DNA of 64,000 bases from Codonopsis lanceolata (lineage: Eukaryota > Streptophyta > Magnoliopsida > Asterales > Campanulaceae): positions 84,130,295-84,194,294 of the forward strand of contig CM028378.1 of NCBI GenBank assembly GCA_013146195.2, in the 5' to 3' direction. The position numbers were made by a program, and so were the translations under genes. Below the pieces are notes generated by a model. It worked only from the letters and a program-made list of their open reading frames with translations. It did no database searches and had not been told where the DNA came from. Positions 34,618 through 46,603 of the stretch are shown here, one piece after another. Position 1 is the first letter of the stretch. Each line of letters opens with the position of its first letter.

Positions 34618-35874
34618 ATAGACGGAAAAATAACATCATATGAAATGAGGTAGCTGACCACAAGTAAATGGAAAAAGGCAGCTAAGTTGAGTTGATATGT
34701 ACCATAATAATAAAGAATAATCAAGTTTAGCAATCAAGAGAGGAAAGAGGTGTGTGAGAGGTTAGGGCTTCCATTTGGAAAGCCAAAGTGCTTTCCAGGT
34801 AAGGATTTTGTTTGATCCCCTCTCTACACCTAATACCCATGATGTCTTGCGAAATAGCAGACCTTATTTATAAGCACATTTCTCTAAGTTGGTTTGATAA
34901 TCCCCAGTTTCTTCACCGTGTGGGTGCCCGTTTCTAGAGGAACAACTCATGGATTGCAGACAAGGCTTGGGACAGCTCAAGCACTCTCTTCTATTTTTCA
35001 GATGCACTTTATTGGTTTTGGCAGGGATTGAGATGGTAGTATTCACACTCACACGATAAGCCATCAGCAATTGTCAACCAGTGGTGAAGTGCAGATGCTC
35101 CAGTCAATAGAATTGAAAGCTTTGAATATGATGACTAACCAATGACCATGGTATATGACAAATGAATCCAAAAAAGTTACGAGCTTGCAAAGTAGGGAGT
35201 CTAAGATGCCTTTTTCTTTCTTTTAGAAGTGAAATTTACAGATGTTTAAAAACTTACCCATACACACAATAGAAAGATAAACCATATGGAAGGTAAGAGA
35301 TAACCCTTTAAATGTAGCACATATTTGAAGGCACAACAGTTATGCAAGCTCTCATGGGCAATCCCAAAGTAAGACTAAGCGGTAAGCCCGCTACTTGGTA
35401 CCCCATCAACTGGAAAAGGAAAGGGTGGCCCTGAAAAAAAGAGCATCCACCAATGCTTCTAAGAACAGCAACCAATGGGTAGCCATCAAATTCGATGCAC
35501 TGCCACCACAGGAAACAGATATCCATGTTCCACATAGAGTACAATATGTGCTTTATGTTTAAGCTATGAAGAACCAAGGGCCAAAAGCAAACCTCAAGGT
35601 TAGAAGGAATGTTGATTTCTGGTACAGTTTGAACGACAAGACCTAATAGAGATTGCAATGAAAACGCCATGGAAGAAAGGAGAACTGATGAAGGTTTCAT
35701 CATCAACGTTATGGAATACAGATGATTAAGTTTTTCAATGCCTACTATTTTCTTTCACAGAATTACTATTTTTGATAGAAAAAGAAGATTTCGATAAGAG
35801 GAAGAGTATACAGAAGTGGATAAGACATCTAACATTACAAATAAGTAGGAACAAACACCCATCACCCATGAAAA
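34618..35874. other. non-coding stretch
   Basis: No convincing gene. The 132-codon minus-strand frame at 35308-35706 has no recognisable domain and an odd composition (rich in aromatic, Leu and Cys residues). Confidence 0.4.
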
Positions 35875-36066
35875 GTGAAAACACTAAAGAAAACAAGATA
35901 CACCAACAACCAAGAGCTGCCTGCTAATCTCGCTAGATCAGTCGAAGACAAACCCTTAAACATATCCAATGCCTTATCCCAGTGAGAGGCCAAAAGTTTC
36001 ATACACTCACAATGCAGATCAAGAGAAAGCTTCTTGACATTAAAGATTACAGAGTTTCTTTCTGTT
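35875..36066 (-). pseudogene. possible LINE C-terminal fragment
   Basis: Read on the minus strand, this gives ERNSVIFNVKKLSL and then ALDMFKGLSSTDLARL without a stop. The ERN..IF word and position resemble the end of a plant L1 ORF2 (zf-RVT region). Only a weak, short match by eye. Confidence 0.35.
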
Positions 36067-38205
36067 AGGACATGGACATTGTAAGGAACTTAGAAAAGGT
36101 TAAGAAACTGACTAACTTAACCAAACAAGCTCTGATAATAATATAGCGGTTTTGATGATGATATACAAGACAAGTGTAGGTTAGTTTACCCCATTTGTAG
36201 TCTGTCAAAGAAGAATATATCAGGGCAAACAAACTAACAAGGTTATAGCAAAGACAAAGTTACAGTAAGTCACTCAGCCGCAGTTTGATTGCTTAGCCGA
36301 AGGAAGCCAATCCCGCCTAACCATGTCTATGGAAGCAATCAAAGAATATACATGAAGGGCATCACTTGGAGTGATGTAGGATCTTAACAGAAATAAAAAA
36401 GTACTTAGCCTGACTAACAAATACTTAGCTGAACTGCTTTATGAGACACACTTAACCAGACTTGAAAGGCAAAACAAGCACTTAATCCCAGCCAAGCATG
36501 TAAGAGAAAGTTGACAAGAATGAAGAATATGTTATGGTCACTTTGACAAGTCTACAAAAGAATGTTATCCATTCTAGATGGCCAGCAAATGGTTATGTTA
36601 TTCTACCAACGGCTAGAAGACAACGACTATATTGATAGAGCAAGTGGTCAACTTGCTTGGGTGACTCCTATATAAAGCAGAGGTCATCCTTGTTCTAGAA
36701 CACGACACAGAAAAGAAAAACTAATATATACATGTTAATCTTCAGAAAATAAGAAGATTAAAACTCTGTATATATACACAGTTTTTTTTTGGATAAGTAA
36801 AATGTACGTACCAAACAAGCGCTAAACCAGGTGATGCTGCCCATGTACACTAGGAGTATACCAAACCAAAAGGCTAGACTAAAGAGAAACTATTTACAAA
36901 ATCCAAACAGTTACGAAGTGTACAGATACACTTATGGAGCTTAAATATACGCGGGTATAGCCATATTCAGTAAAGGACTGAATAAAACATTTTGCGAAAA
37001 GCTGGTGAATCTTAGCACCTGTGAAAGTTTGCAGAGAGCTTGTAAACTGCCTGAACTCTGGATTTGAGTCAAAGTTCCCAGTTATCTTGTAAAACTGAAA
37101 AATAAAACTCTTGGAATTGCGTTTAGACAACACTAACAGAAACTGGAGCCTTGTTTGGCTTGATTATAGTGGAACGCCATCTGGCTTGAGAGAAGATAGT
37201 GGACGTAGGAGGCTTGAGGGTAAAGTCTTTGAACCACTTTAAATAACTATGTCATTTTACTTAACTGCTTATTTAACTTGTGTCAACATATATTTGATAA
37301 GTAACTTGTGTCAATATTTACTAGCTTAACTTGTTCATAGTGTTTGAGATATGTCTATAACTTTACCTCCATAAAGATACTTATTTAACTCTTACGATCT
37401 GTTTTAGCAATTACAATTTGAGGGATTGTTCTAAATTGTTTTCTATTTTATTCTACAGCAACTCACTCCTTTAACCTTTCTTTTTGGTTACCTGGAGTTG
37501 ATTTTTGTGTACTCTCATTGATTTTCAAAAAGAGATAAGAAGCCCCCCCCCCCTCTCTCTCCCTCTTGCCTTTGCTTACCAAAACTAGGGACCAACACTT
37601 TTGGTCCAAATACACCAAAGGATAGAAAAGATAGCAAAGTTCACAAAGCGTTCTCCACTCCTTCCCTATCCCAAACCCTTCTATTCCTGAAGCAATAAAT
37701 CCTTCACACCACAAGGACTGACCTAACACTTGCAGTATCTTGGTGGTGACAGAAGCAAGTTTATACATCCAATTCTCTACATGCAACAACCTTTTATTAA
37801 CATGGAAAGTACAATGGCGAAATAAGCCTGCAATTCCATCAAGAACTAAAAACCAGAAGCATCAGGGCATGCGTTCCTTGGACCTTTTAAACCACCCTAC
37901 CCAATATTCAGAAGCATGTGTCCATGAGAAAGAAACTGAAACTGTTCCGCCATTTTTGACTATTTTGGACATGTTTCAGAAGAAGTTGTCATCCTGGAAA
38001 AGAGATAAATGGAATTTCATTCTTGCTCGTACTTATCCCTTTTATCAACTCTTCATCACATAACAGATTGACGAGGCCTTAAGATTTTCCAGTAGGATGC
38101 TACAGCCCAGTATGTACGGCATGGAAAATTATTTTATCAAGTAGAAAATACAATAAAATTATTAAGCTCATACTTGACAAGCATAAATTACTTCCAGCAA
38201 CGAAC
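36067..38205. other. non-coding stretch with possible old LTR
   Basis: 36140-36790 has features of a decayed copia-type LTR, including CCTATATAAAGCAGAGG at about 36667, but I could not pair its ends. A C9/(CT)n tract lies at 37543-37566. Small frames (36894-37133, 37463-37789) show no families. Confidence 0.35.
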
Positions 38206-38282
38206 CTGTACTAGTCCGCCAAGATTATCTCTAAGATCAAGGACGAAAAATGAGGCACCCATGTCTTCAAGTTACTTCATTG
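38206..38282 (-). pseudogene. relic exon of a CtpA-like C-terminal processing protease
   Basis: On the minus strand, a 77-bp exon-like block is bounded by an acceptor-like TTCTTCATGCAG and a donor-like CAG/GTTCGT. It reads AMK-stop-LEDMGASFFVLDLRDNLGGLVQ across the block. The words FVLDLRDNLGGLVQ are highly characteristic of plant CtpA (S41, D1-processing) peptidases of the thylakoid lumen. One in-frame TAA replaces a residue, and I see no neighbouring CtpA exons, in particular not the one with the catalytic Ser. It is probably a gene fragment left by duplication or transposition. Confidence 0.7.
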
Positions 38283-39206
38283 CTGCATGAAGAATTTATT
38301 CTTCAAAATAGTCTCAACAAATAACTAAGACCAAATAATCAGAATTCTTATTTTCATAGTTATTTTCACAATTTCTTTGTTTTTTTTATTTTATTTTATT
38401 TGGGGGGAGGGGTGAGTAGGAAGAAGATAATGAAACGAATATCCCTCACATGGCAGGTAAAGGGAAGTATGCTGAGGGCGAAAGGACTTGGGTAATTAAC
38501 CACCAAACCAGGTAACTAAGAAAAGACATTGACCAGAAAAGTTCTCATGTAGGAAAAAATTTCAAAACCATAAGAGTATTGCCTATTTTCTAAAACAAGG
38601 TAGTTTTTTCAGTTTTACAGAATATGGAAATCAAGTGAATTTCAAGACTGAGAAATGGGAAATGTAGGTGATTATTTAAACAAACACCTGGAGGTGTCGA
38701 TAGAGTGTCCAGAGAGGGAACTAGATTGGGTATTTCATTAAATCATTTTTCCACTGGCCTCCAGCCTGACTTTCCACGGAAACACACTTTGGAAAACAAA
38801 AGCTCTTCTTTAGGCCACTTTCTTTGTTTGCACAGCAGGAAAGAATGCAGTTTTCACCGGGGGGGAAAAATTAGTAAGTACATGAGGAGAATTTTTGAAT
38901 GGCTACTGCGTGTGCTATAAGGATTCTCAAGGAGATTATGGGCTGTTGTCACTTCTCTCTTTGCTACTGTTAATATGATGATGAGAAGAGTAGTTGATCT
39001 GATATCTTGTTGGAATCATGTCTGAGAAAAGGGCAAAGGAAGCTTTGGAGTGCAGCCCACCATTAATTACTGTGAAACCTGTAGACTAAGAGAAGTACAA
39101 GTAGATTGATGGGAGAGAATATCACATGTATAAAATGTATAACCCCTGTACATTATATGCAATTCTTCCTGAGCTGCCTGCAAACTAATTCATTATGGTG
39201 CTAGTG
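38283..39206. other. 3' flank of the PPR gene
   Basis: AT-rich non-coding sequence. It should contain the 3' UTR and polyadenylation region of the minus-strand PPR gene (just below 39207), but no single signal is decisive. Confidence 0.4.
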
Positions 39207-41327
39207 TTACCAATAATCCTTGCAAGAACAAAATCCATCTCTGAAGTGATGAAAACGACTAGAATCTCTTAAAACAATCTCACGCTCGATGACTTTTGCT
39301 ATAAGCTTAATTGCAGAATGGCAATCCCCGCATATGCGAAGATTCTTCATCACTGTTATCTTACTGCTAACTGGGGTACAAATTAAAGCAAAACTAATAG
39401 CAAGCCGCTCACTATGATAAGACAGGAGAACTTCCTTCTGTTCATCCTCAACATCATGTAAAGCAAACCTTTCATCAGGTACATAGCCAAATTCCTTCAA
39501 CCTTTCCCCTAACCAGTCAAGCTTTTTATATATTTTATCGTTTAAAGGGTGAGACCTATCTCCAGAAAGAAATGCATGCCGATGCCCCTTTAGAGTAACC
39601 CAGCTACGTCCTGGTTGTTTCACAATACATCTGCTTTTCATCATCCCTCTTACTCTTGCAGCATCACTCCATCGACCTGCAGAAGCATATAAATTAGACA
39701 ACAAAGTGTAAGCAGCAGAGCAATCTGAATCCAGGTCAAAAATGCCTTTTGAAGCTCTTTCAGCTACTTCTAAGTTAGAATGCATCCTACACCCACTTAG
39801 CAGAGCTAGCCATATAGACAGGTTTGCTTCCAATGGCATACTTTTGACTAACTCCTCTGCCTCCTCCAAGTTCCCACTTCTCCCCAAGATATCCACCATA
39901 CAGGCATAGTGCTCAAGCTTCAGTTCAACGTATTCATCTTTAGAAAAGCATTTGAAAAGGCGTCTTCCTTTTTGGAGCATTCCAGAATGGCTACAAGCAG
40001 AAAGCAGCCCTGTGAATGTGATATCATCTGGACGCATGCCATCCCGCAGCATACGGTTAAACAATGTTAATGCCCAATTGCCACAACCATGTTGTGCACA
40101 TCCAACAATTGCTGAGTTCCATGAAACGATGTTCTTTCCAGAAATTTCCTTGAATATGGCCATTGCATCACCTATATTTCCACATTTAGAATACAATACG
40201 ACAAGAGAATTACCCACAAAGACATCAGTATCCAGCCCTAGCTTGATAGTTACTGCATTTATCCCTTTCCCCCTATCAAAAGCCTCTATTTCACAACATG
40301 AATTCAAGGCACTAGTGAAAGAAGATTGATTTGGAAGAACCCCCATTTTGAACATGCCCCTAAAGACCTCCAATGCTTCTTCATGCTTGCTATTTAAACC
40401 ATAACCAGTTAAAAGAGCTGTCCACACAACCACATTCATATGCAACTTCTCATTAAAAACTTTGGTAGAAAAACTAATTTCCTTGCAGTGTGCATAAAAG
40501 GTAACAAGTGAAGCAGTGACATATGCATCTGACATGTACCCTTGCTTAACGATATTGCCATGAACTTGAACACCCAAACGTAAAGCCATTACATTTCCGC
40601 AGGCAGTTATTACAGATGAGTAAGTTGTCGAAGTGGGTTGAACACCAGCATCTGACATCCGCTTAAACAGAATCAAAGAGTCATCGCTCTTCCCATGCTG
40701 ATCAAGCCCACTAATCATCGTAGTCCAAGAAATCACATTCCGCCATGGCATCACCTTAAACAACTTCACAGCATCTTCCACTCTGTTATTGATAAAATAC
40801 CCATAAATCATTGAATTCCACGCAGCTATATCCCTCACAGGCATCCCACAAAAGAATCGTTCAGCCAGCTCGATTTCCCCAATCCGCAAGAACCCATTTA
40901 TCATAGTCGTCCAAGAAATCACATTTCTATCAGGCATTTCATCAAACAGCTTCCTACCCATACCAAAATCCCCACAATCCAGACATCCTCTGATAATCAA
41001 GTTCCACATAACAGTGTCACGAACAGGCATTTCATCGAATAGCTTCAAAGCATCACTGAGCTTACGGTTTTTTACATAAAGAGCTATCATTTTAGTGCAA
41101 ATATATATATTTGGGGAAGATAATTTATCGAAAGCTGCGCGAGCTTCGTCTAATCGGTAGTTTTCAAGGTGATCAGTATATTCTTTTGTGATCGGTTTGC
41201 CATAACATGCGAACCCGGCTAAGCTTTTGTAGCGGTGTATGAAATTGGTTGGTAAGCCAATACGAGAATTAGTGAACCATGTGGGCGAAGTTTTGAGGCT
41301 TCGAATCATGGCAGGGAATGGACCCAT
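39207..41327 (-). CDS. PPR protein, PLS class with E and DYW domains, probably mitochondrial
   Basis: A 706-codon intronless gene. DYW-class PPR proteins bind one organellar transcript through their repeats, and the DYW domain acts as the cytidine deaminase for C-to-U editing. The N-terminus is Arg/Ser-rich and poor in acidic residues (a second Met at codon 7 starts MIRSLKTSPTWF), which suggests an organelle transit peptide. PLS repeats run from about residue 70 to 540 (DALKLFDEMPVRDTVMWNLI, NVISWTTMINGF, DTDVFVGNSLVVLYSKCGN, PDDITFTGLLSACSHSGML). These are followed by the E domain, a PG box (KQPGRSWV) and DYW. The DYW zinc/active-site signature is complete: YHSE (His 638, Glu 640), CGDCH (666-670), HHFRDGFCSCKDYW at the end. 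From memory, it most resembles Arabidopsis At5g46460. A Stowaway MITE starts 120 bp upstream of the ATG. Confidence 0.96.
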   Translation of the reverse strand: MGPFPAMIRSLKTSPTWFTNSRIGLPTNFIHRYKSLAGFACYGKPITKEYTDHLENYRLDEARAAFDKLSSPNIYICTKMIALYVKNRKLSDALKLFDEMPVRDTVMWNLIIRGCLDCGDFGMGRKLFDEMPDRNVISWTTMINGFLRIGEIELAERFFCGMPVRDIAAWNSMIYGYFINNRVEDAVKLFKVMPWRNVISWTTMISGLDQHGKSDDSLILFKRMSDAGVQPTSTTYSSVITACGNVMALRLGVQVHGNIVKQGYMSDAYVTASLVTFYAHCKEISFSTKVFNEKLHMNVVVWTALLTGYGLNSKHEEALEVFRGMFKMGVLPNQSSFTSALNSCCEIEAFDRGKGINAVTIKLGLDTDVFVGNSLVVLYSKCGNIGDAMAIFKEISGKNIVSWNSAIVGCAQHGCGNWALTLFNRMLRDGMRPDDITFTGLLSACSHSGMLQKGRRLFKCFSKDEYVELKLEHYACMVDILGRSGNLEEAEELVKSMPLEANLSIWLALLSGCRMHSNLEVAERASKGIFDLDSDCSAAYTLLSNLYASAGRWSDAARVRGMMKSRCIVKQPGRSWVTLKGHRHAFLSGDRSHPLNDKIYKKLDWLGERLKEFGYVPDERFALHDVEDEQKEVLLSYHSERLAISFALICTPVSSKITVMKNLRICGDCHSAIKLIAKVIEREIVLRDSSRFHHFRDGFCSCKDYW

Positions 41328-41447
41328 GACTTGCTCATTTGAGTTGGTGTTGCTACTAGCTTATAGAACCTGCTTCTTATAGCCGTTAAAGTTGTCTATA
41401 TTGTCTAGAATTTGGCAGACATGTGTTCGAACTTCGTATAACACATA
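41328..41447 (-). promoter_or_regulatory. short 5' flank/promoter-proximal region of the PPR gene
   Basis: Only about 120 bp separate the PPR start codon from the first transposon. No TATA box is obvious. Promoter sequence upstream of this must be supplied by, or lie beyond, the inserted elements. Confidence 0.4.
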
Positions 41448-41731
41448 CTCCCTCCGTTCCTAAATTACACGTACTCCCTTCGTCTCTAAATTATCGTTCT
41501 AGTTGATCCGGCGTACGGATTAAGAAAAAACAATTGACTTGATTATTTATATTGGTTTAATGTGTAATTTACTTTAAAGCTCATGTATATGTAACCCGTA
41601 ATTAAAGTAGGGTGAAAAAGTAACGATAAAGTAGTAAAAGTGATGTTCTGAAAAAGTAAGTTTCAAATTTAACAATTATTTTGGGACAGAAGAAAAAGGA
41701 AAGGAGGACGATAATTTAAGGACGGATGGAG
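41448..41731. mobile_element. Stowaway (Tc1/mariner-type) MITE
   Basis: It starts CTCCCTCCGTTCC and ends GGACGGATGGAG, the typical Stowaway inverted ends, and is flanked by TA (41446-41447 and 41732-41733). A second TACTCCCTTCGTCTC start lies 20 bp inside, so the left end is doubled or nested. It is non-coding. Confidence 0.85.
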
Positions 41732-41732
41732 T

Positions 41733-41742
41733 ATTAAATCTA
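41733..41742 (+). repeat. MULE target-site duplication (left)
   Basis: ATTAAATCTA, identical to 48976-48985. It overlaps the last base of the Stowaway TA duplication. Confidence 0.9.
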
Positions 41743-41945
41743 GGCTAACTTCACTATTGGTTCCTGTACTTTGAATCAGTCCCTGTAAAATGCAAGTGCA
41801 CGTCACAGAACAAATAACTCGTAATTTGTTCATCGGAGGTCCCTAGCTCTGACTCCGTTAATTGAGTTGCTGTGAAGTGTGCATGTGTTCACTCATGTGC
41901 ACATTTGAGAGGGCAAACATGAGATTTCCTCCCTAGGCTTTCTCT
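41743..41945 (+). repeat. MULE terminal inverted repeat, left
   Basis: It pairs with 48770-48975. Shared words include GCAAGTGCAC, TTTGTTCATCGGA, GTCCCTAGCTCTGACTC and GTGAAGTGTGCATGTG. Confidence 0.92.
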
Positions 41946-42035
41946 CATCTATTAGCGGGAAGCCTTCCACCTCCTTAATTTTACAGATCAACCTCTATAT
42001 ACAATGCTCCATTAAAGCTCTAGTGAAGCAACTAA

Positions 42036-42991
42036 GGCTCCGTTTGTTTCACAGAAAATGACTTCCGAAAACGTTTTCCTCATTTTTCGGTGTTTAGTTA
42101 CATTAGGAAAATACTGTCAATGTAAAAGGTTTTCCGAGTCAACAAAAAATGAAGGCTTCTTTTCCAAAAAATGACTTACGGATTCATTTTCCGTAAGTTA
42201 TTTTCCAAATGTTCGGGCACCCTCCGTCCCTTTTCACAATTGCATATATTTACTTACGCACATAATATTTCACTCAACAAATAAATGGTTTATAAATATA
42301 AATAAAGTTTGTGCACACTCTTTATAAATTTTAATTTTAATAAATGCGTTCTACGTTCTAAAATTAGCGTCAACTATATTATTTAGGGACATCCTAACCA
42401 TTGTCAATTTTCTATTTTAAAACGTTTTTTTCATATCAATTATCAATTTTTTTAATTTGTAATTGTGAGATTGAAAAAAGATAGACATTGATTTGATACC
42501 ATTAATGATAAATTGAGGGTTACTAAAGAAAAATGACTTAAAGTTCAACATTATTTTATATTCAAAATGTGCATTAATATTGGAATATGTTTTTTTGTAT
42601 TTATTCATATATAGTTTTTTGTAACATTTTCTAAGGACATCCTAAACATTGTCTATTTTCTATTTTAAGTCTTTTTTTTCATATCAATTATCAAAAAAAT
42701 TATTTGTAATTGTGAGATTAAAAAAAGATGAACCTTATTAAAAAAAAGATTGTCCTTATTGATTTTCTAGGGACTTTCTAAACATTGTTCATTTTCTATT
42801 TTCTATTTTTGTATTTATTCATATATTGTTTTCTGTAACATTTTTCGTGTGTTTGCCAAACACCCGTAAATGCTTTCTGACATATTTTCAAAAGATTTAC
42901 CAAACACCTGAAAATGAAATCTTTTGATTTTCCGAAATCATTTTCCAGAAATCATTTTCTGGAAATGATTTTCCGTGAAACAAACGGAGCC
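42036..42991. mobile_element. PIF/Harbinger-type MITE nested in the MULE
   Basis: The ends GGCTCCGTTTGTTTCAC and GTGAAACAAACGGAGCC are inverted. They are flanked by TAA at 42033-42035 and 42992-42994, the usual 3-bp PIF/Harbinger duplication. Further inside, GGAAAATGATTT-type sequences repeat in both orientations. It is non-coding and ends 29 bp before the GRF gene relic start, so it sits in that gene's promoter position. Confidence 0.85.
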
Positions 42992-43020
42992 TAAGCTCCA
43001 TACCAGTGAAGAAGAAAAAA

Positions 43021-43522
43021 ATGGGAGATTTGTGCTGCTCATGTGGTTCTAGGGTAACAATCAAAACATCTTGGTCTAATGTCAATCCGGGAAGAAGGTT
43101 CTTTACTTGTTCACCAGAAATAGGTTTCTTAACTTTATTTCTCTTTCTTTTCTTTTTTTAAATTTTAGTTAAGGAAAAAAAAGGTTTTCTTGTGATTTAT
43201 TAATTCAAATACTCCATCATTCTCTTTGATTTAATTTAAGGTTTCTTCGTTTTCCAAGTTCTTTACAATGTCTTGTGTACTATATTGTAATATAAGTTGA
43301 TTTTTTTTATTTTTTTTTTGGTTGCAGAACAGTGGTTGTGGATACTTTAGGTGATTTGACCAACCTATGTGCGAAAGATCAAGGCAAATTATCCTCGGTC
43401 TACTTAGAAGGCTGCAGAACTACGAAGCAACTATTGCAAGGCAAAATATGAGACGTAGGTGGATGTGGGTTGGGTTAATTTTTTCTTGGTTTCTCTTGGC
43501 AATCTTGTTGATTAGTGGTTAG
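43021..43522 (+). pseudogene. GRF zinc-finger protein with C-terminal membrane segment (MULE passenger gene)
   Basis: Two exon-like parts. Exon 1 (43021 to about 43123) reads CCSCGSRVTIKTSW then NPGRRFFTCS, the first half of a GRF-type zinc finger (CxCG, TSW, NPGRRF, C). Exon 2 (about 43328-43522) follows a T-rich tract and TTGCAG. It continues NSGCGYFR-stop-FDQPMCERSRQ, the second half of the finger. Then comes a basic segment (RRLQNYEATIARQNMRRR) and a hydrophobic stretch (VGLIFSWFLLAILLI) that looks like a membrane anchor. The stop at 43352-43354 (TGA) stands where the family usually has Trp. The splice phases do not join cleanly, so it is decayed. GRF fingers bind single-stranded nucleic acid in characterised proteins. 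The role in a MULE is unknown. Confidence 0.8.
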
Positions 43523-44304
43523 GGATGACTTATGTGTAAGTACTTGGCAACAGTATATGTTGTCTTGTATGTTGAACATTGTTTTCCAAGATTTTGGCAA
43601 TGGTGATGATTGTTCTATCACATTTGGCAATGGCATTGGCTGTTGTATTCATTGTTATTTCGAAATTTATGTTGCAAAACAGGGCATTGACTATTGACTA
43701 AATGTTGTGTTGAATGTGGTTTCAAAATGTATGTTGCAAAACAGGGGTTGGTTTTGTTGCTCAAACGTTAATTCATATGCCAAATAACATGGATACAATT
43801 ATAGTTATTGTTATTGACAGGGGTTGGTTTTGTTGGATATAGTTATTGTTATTGACAAATAACATGGATACAATTTAAAATCAGTGCTAATACCAAATGA
43901 GCTATTGACAATACCTAATGAGCTAGCCATCTTTTGTGCCCTGTTTTTAGTTGGATATAGTTATTGACAAAAAACATGGTAATGTTCAAAATGAAGCATC
44001 CTCTGTGCCAATACCAAATAAACTACTAGATAAAGATGGATACCAGCCATTGTCAAGCACATTGGATACAATTAGCAATGACATTGTATTACAAAAGATA
44101 CTTTGACTACAATATCTCTGTCAACATTTCATACTAATCACATTGTTTTTGAAGCTTACAAAACACACCAATCACATCCCAAATTTAGTATCTCTTTCAT
44201 AGGCATAGAAGCCCCCAAAAAAATGCTAATCACATGTCAACTGCTAAGGGTTAATCATTTGTACCAAAAGACCCAAAACTCTATACCATTCAACTGCTAA
44301 GGGT
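43523..44304. other. non-coding part of the MULE with short duplications
   Basis: It contains a tandem duplication around 43738-43880 (AACATGGATACAATT, AGTTATTGTTATTGACA, GGGGTTGGTTTTGTTG repeated). It lies between the two convergent genes. Confidence 0.55.
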
Positions 44305-45486
44305 TAAAATCTTGGTGTTGCCACATATCTACCCTCATTTATGGGATTAATGGTGTATGAATAAATTTTGTCTTGCATTTTCAGAGTATAATAATTATGA
44401 ACCCATGTTTTAGGCACACCATTGCCTTCATTAGATCTTTCCAAGTAGATAGCTGCATGTTTGCAAGGAATCCATGTTTAAGTCTCATTTCCCACAACTA
44501 CATGTCCTCCCAGTCAATGAAACCATACATTGTTCTCCCCAAGGCCCCCTAATCTGGTACCAATCATTCCCATTCCATGTACTGGTGAAGGCAATGGTCT
44601 CTTTCTTTGTCCTCTCAAACTCTTCTTATACCTTCATGCAAAGTGGACCAAAACATTTCTTGATTGTATCCCCTTTTTTACTGAATCCTTTTTCATTAAC
44701 AAATTCCTAATTGTCTCTAGCATGCTAATAATAGCCTTGCTCCTAGCTGAGATTATGAATCCATTGAATGATTCACAAAGGTTGTTCATAGAAATATCAC
44801 TTTTCACAGTAGTGGTCCAAAAAGCCATACACCAATGACTAGGATCTTTACCAAAGGCCCATTGAAATGCCTTGACATCTGTCTGCTCAGTTTTTCTTAG
44901 CACTCTCAAATTGCCTAAAATTTGTTGCTCTAGCACTTTTGAACACAGTCTTTTAATGCCTTGCCCATGTGTTCTTTCCTAAAGTTACTAAATATGTGTT
45001 GAAGGCACGACCTATGCTCTACCACAAGTAAGATCTCTTGGATAGCAATAACTAAACCCTATTAAAATCATGTAAACACATGAGAAATGTCAACATACAT
45101 AAAGTATAACAATTGACTGAATATTAATGAAATATGTATATTGCCTTCTATTCATCGGAAATGAATACCAAATGCTGGTTATTGGTGATTTGGAATTCAT
45201 CTACTATCAACTCAAGAAACCACTTACATGCTTCTTTATTCTCTGCCTCGACGACTGCATATGCAACTAGATACATCCCATTATCAGCATTGATGCCAAC
45301 TACAACCAATAATTGCCCTGGATATGGACCTTTAAGAAAGGCTCCATCAAATCCTAAGACTTTTTCTGCAATCAGCCATGAAACCTTCCTTTAAAGCCCC
45401 TATACAACAATACAACCTCTGAAATACCCTAACAGTATCATCTTCATTGTACTCTTCAAACTAAAACTTGATTGTTGACCCATGAT

Positions 45487-45699
45487 TAGAGTTGTCAAGG
45501 TGGGTTGGTGGGGCGAGCCAACCCTCAACCCACTTCAACCCGCCAGTTGGCGGGGCGAGCCAACCCACAACCCACCATTTGGCAGGGCGGGGCAAGCTAA
45601 CCCAAAAAAGTGGCGGGCCTAAGAAATACCAACCCAACCTACCTCTTTTGTGTGACATGGCGGGCTAGGCCAACGGGCCCAACCATTTTGATTGCTCTA
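45487..45699. mobile_element. hAT-type MITE inside the transposase
   Basis: The ends TAGAGTTGTCAAGG and CCATTTTGATTGCTCTA are imperfectly inverted. They are flanked by 8-bp CCCATGAT (45479-45486) and CCCAGGAT (45700-45707), one mismatch. The body is full of GGGTTGG/CCAACCC words. It splits the transposase between KNPG and STIK. Confidence 0.8.
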
Positions 45700-46603
45700 C
45701 CCAGGATTTTTCCTTAGAACCTCACCAGCATAATCCCTAAGAAGAGCATACTGCTTTGAGTGATTCCCATGAATCAAATCTTCTGCAATCTTCTTTGCTC
45801 TATATGCTTGACTCCTAGATGCTTCAATTGACTTATCAGTCATCACATGTGCTCTAAAAGCCTCTATTGACCACTGGGGAGTTTACCTAATGGCCTCCAT
45901 GTATTCTTTAGCAAGCCAAGCAATTGTTGCATACTTAACTTGGTGAGTCATGTTGCAAATGTATTCATTTTTGTGTATTCTAATTTCCCACTCTTTGTTA
46001 ATTTGACTATAAGCCACTTGAATAGCCCAAGACAAGCACTATTCCCTCTACATATTGCCTTAATCCTGACTTTGTCATTCTTTTTTAATATGGCATCCCT
46101 CATATTAGCAATTGCATAGGAGTGTATGGCCATCCTAACATCTCCAGCTGATTTATATCTCATGTCTACTTGAAACTTGGGATCCTTAAAATAAGTCATC
46201 ATGTTAAATTGTGGAGATTTGGTTTCTGCAGTTTCCCATTAGTGAATTCTCCTTCTTTATCAGTGGTGCATAAACTCCTCAAATAATCTGAATCAACATA
46301 TTCAGAACAAACATAACTACTTTCACTCTCATCACCATGACCTACCTTTTTCTTACCCTTGTCCACACTTTGTCTTCCTTCATTTACCTCAGGCTCAACA
46401 TCAATCTCATGAGAATCTTCACTCTATCTCCACTCTCAGAATCTTCACTTTCACAGTCCTTACTTTCATCCCTCTCAACCCTAGCCTGACCCTCAACTTG
46501 TATCTCATTTGCAACCTCAAACTCAAGATCATCAGTAATATTTAGATCATCATCATCAATAAGATATGAAGAAAAGTTTTTTGTACCCACATTTGGTTCC
46601 TTA

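Noticed and set aside
35308..35706. 132-codon minus-strand open frame
   Set aside because: No recognisable motif, unusual composition and no supporting context. Not enough to call a gene.
37463..37789. Possible LINE ORF2 tail on the minus strand
   Set aside because: Only a vague resemblance (a Trp/Cys-rich segment) without a clear motif. The C-rich tract inside distorts the frame.
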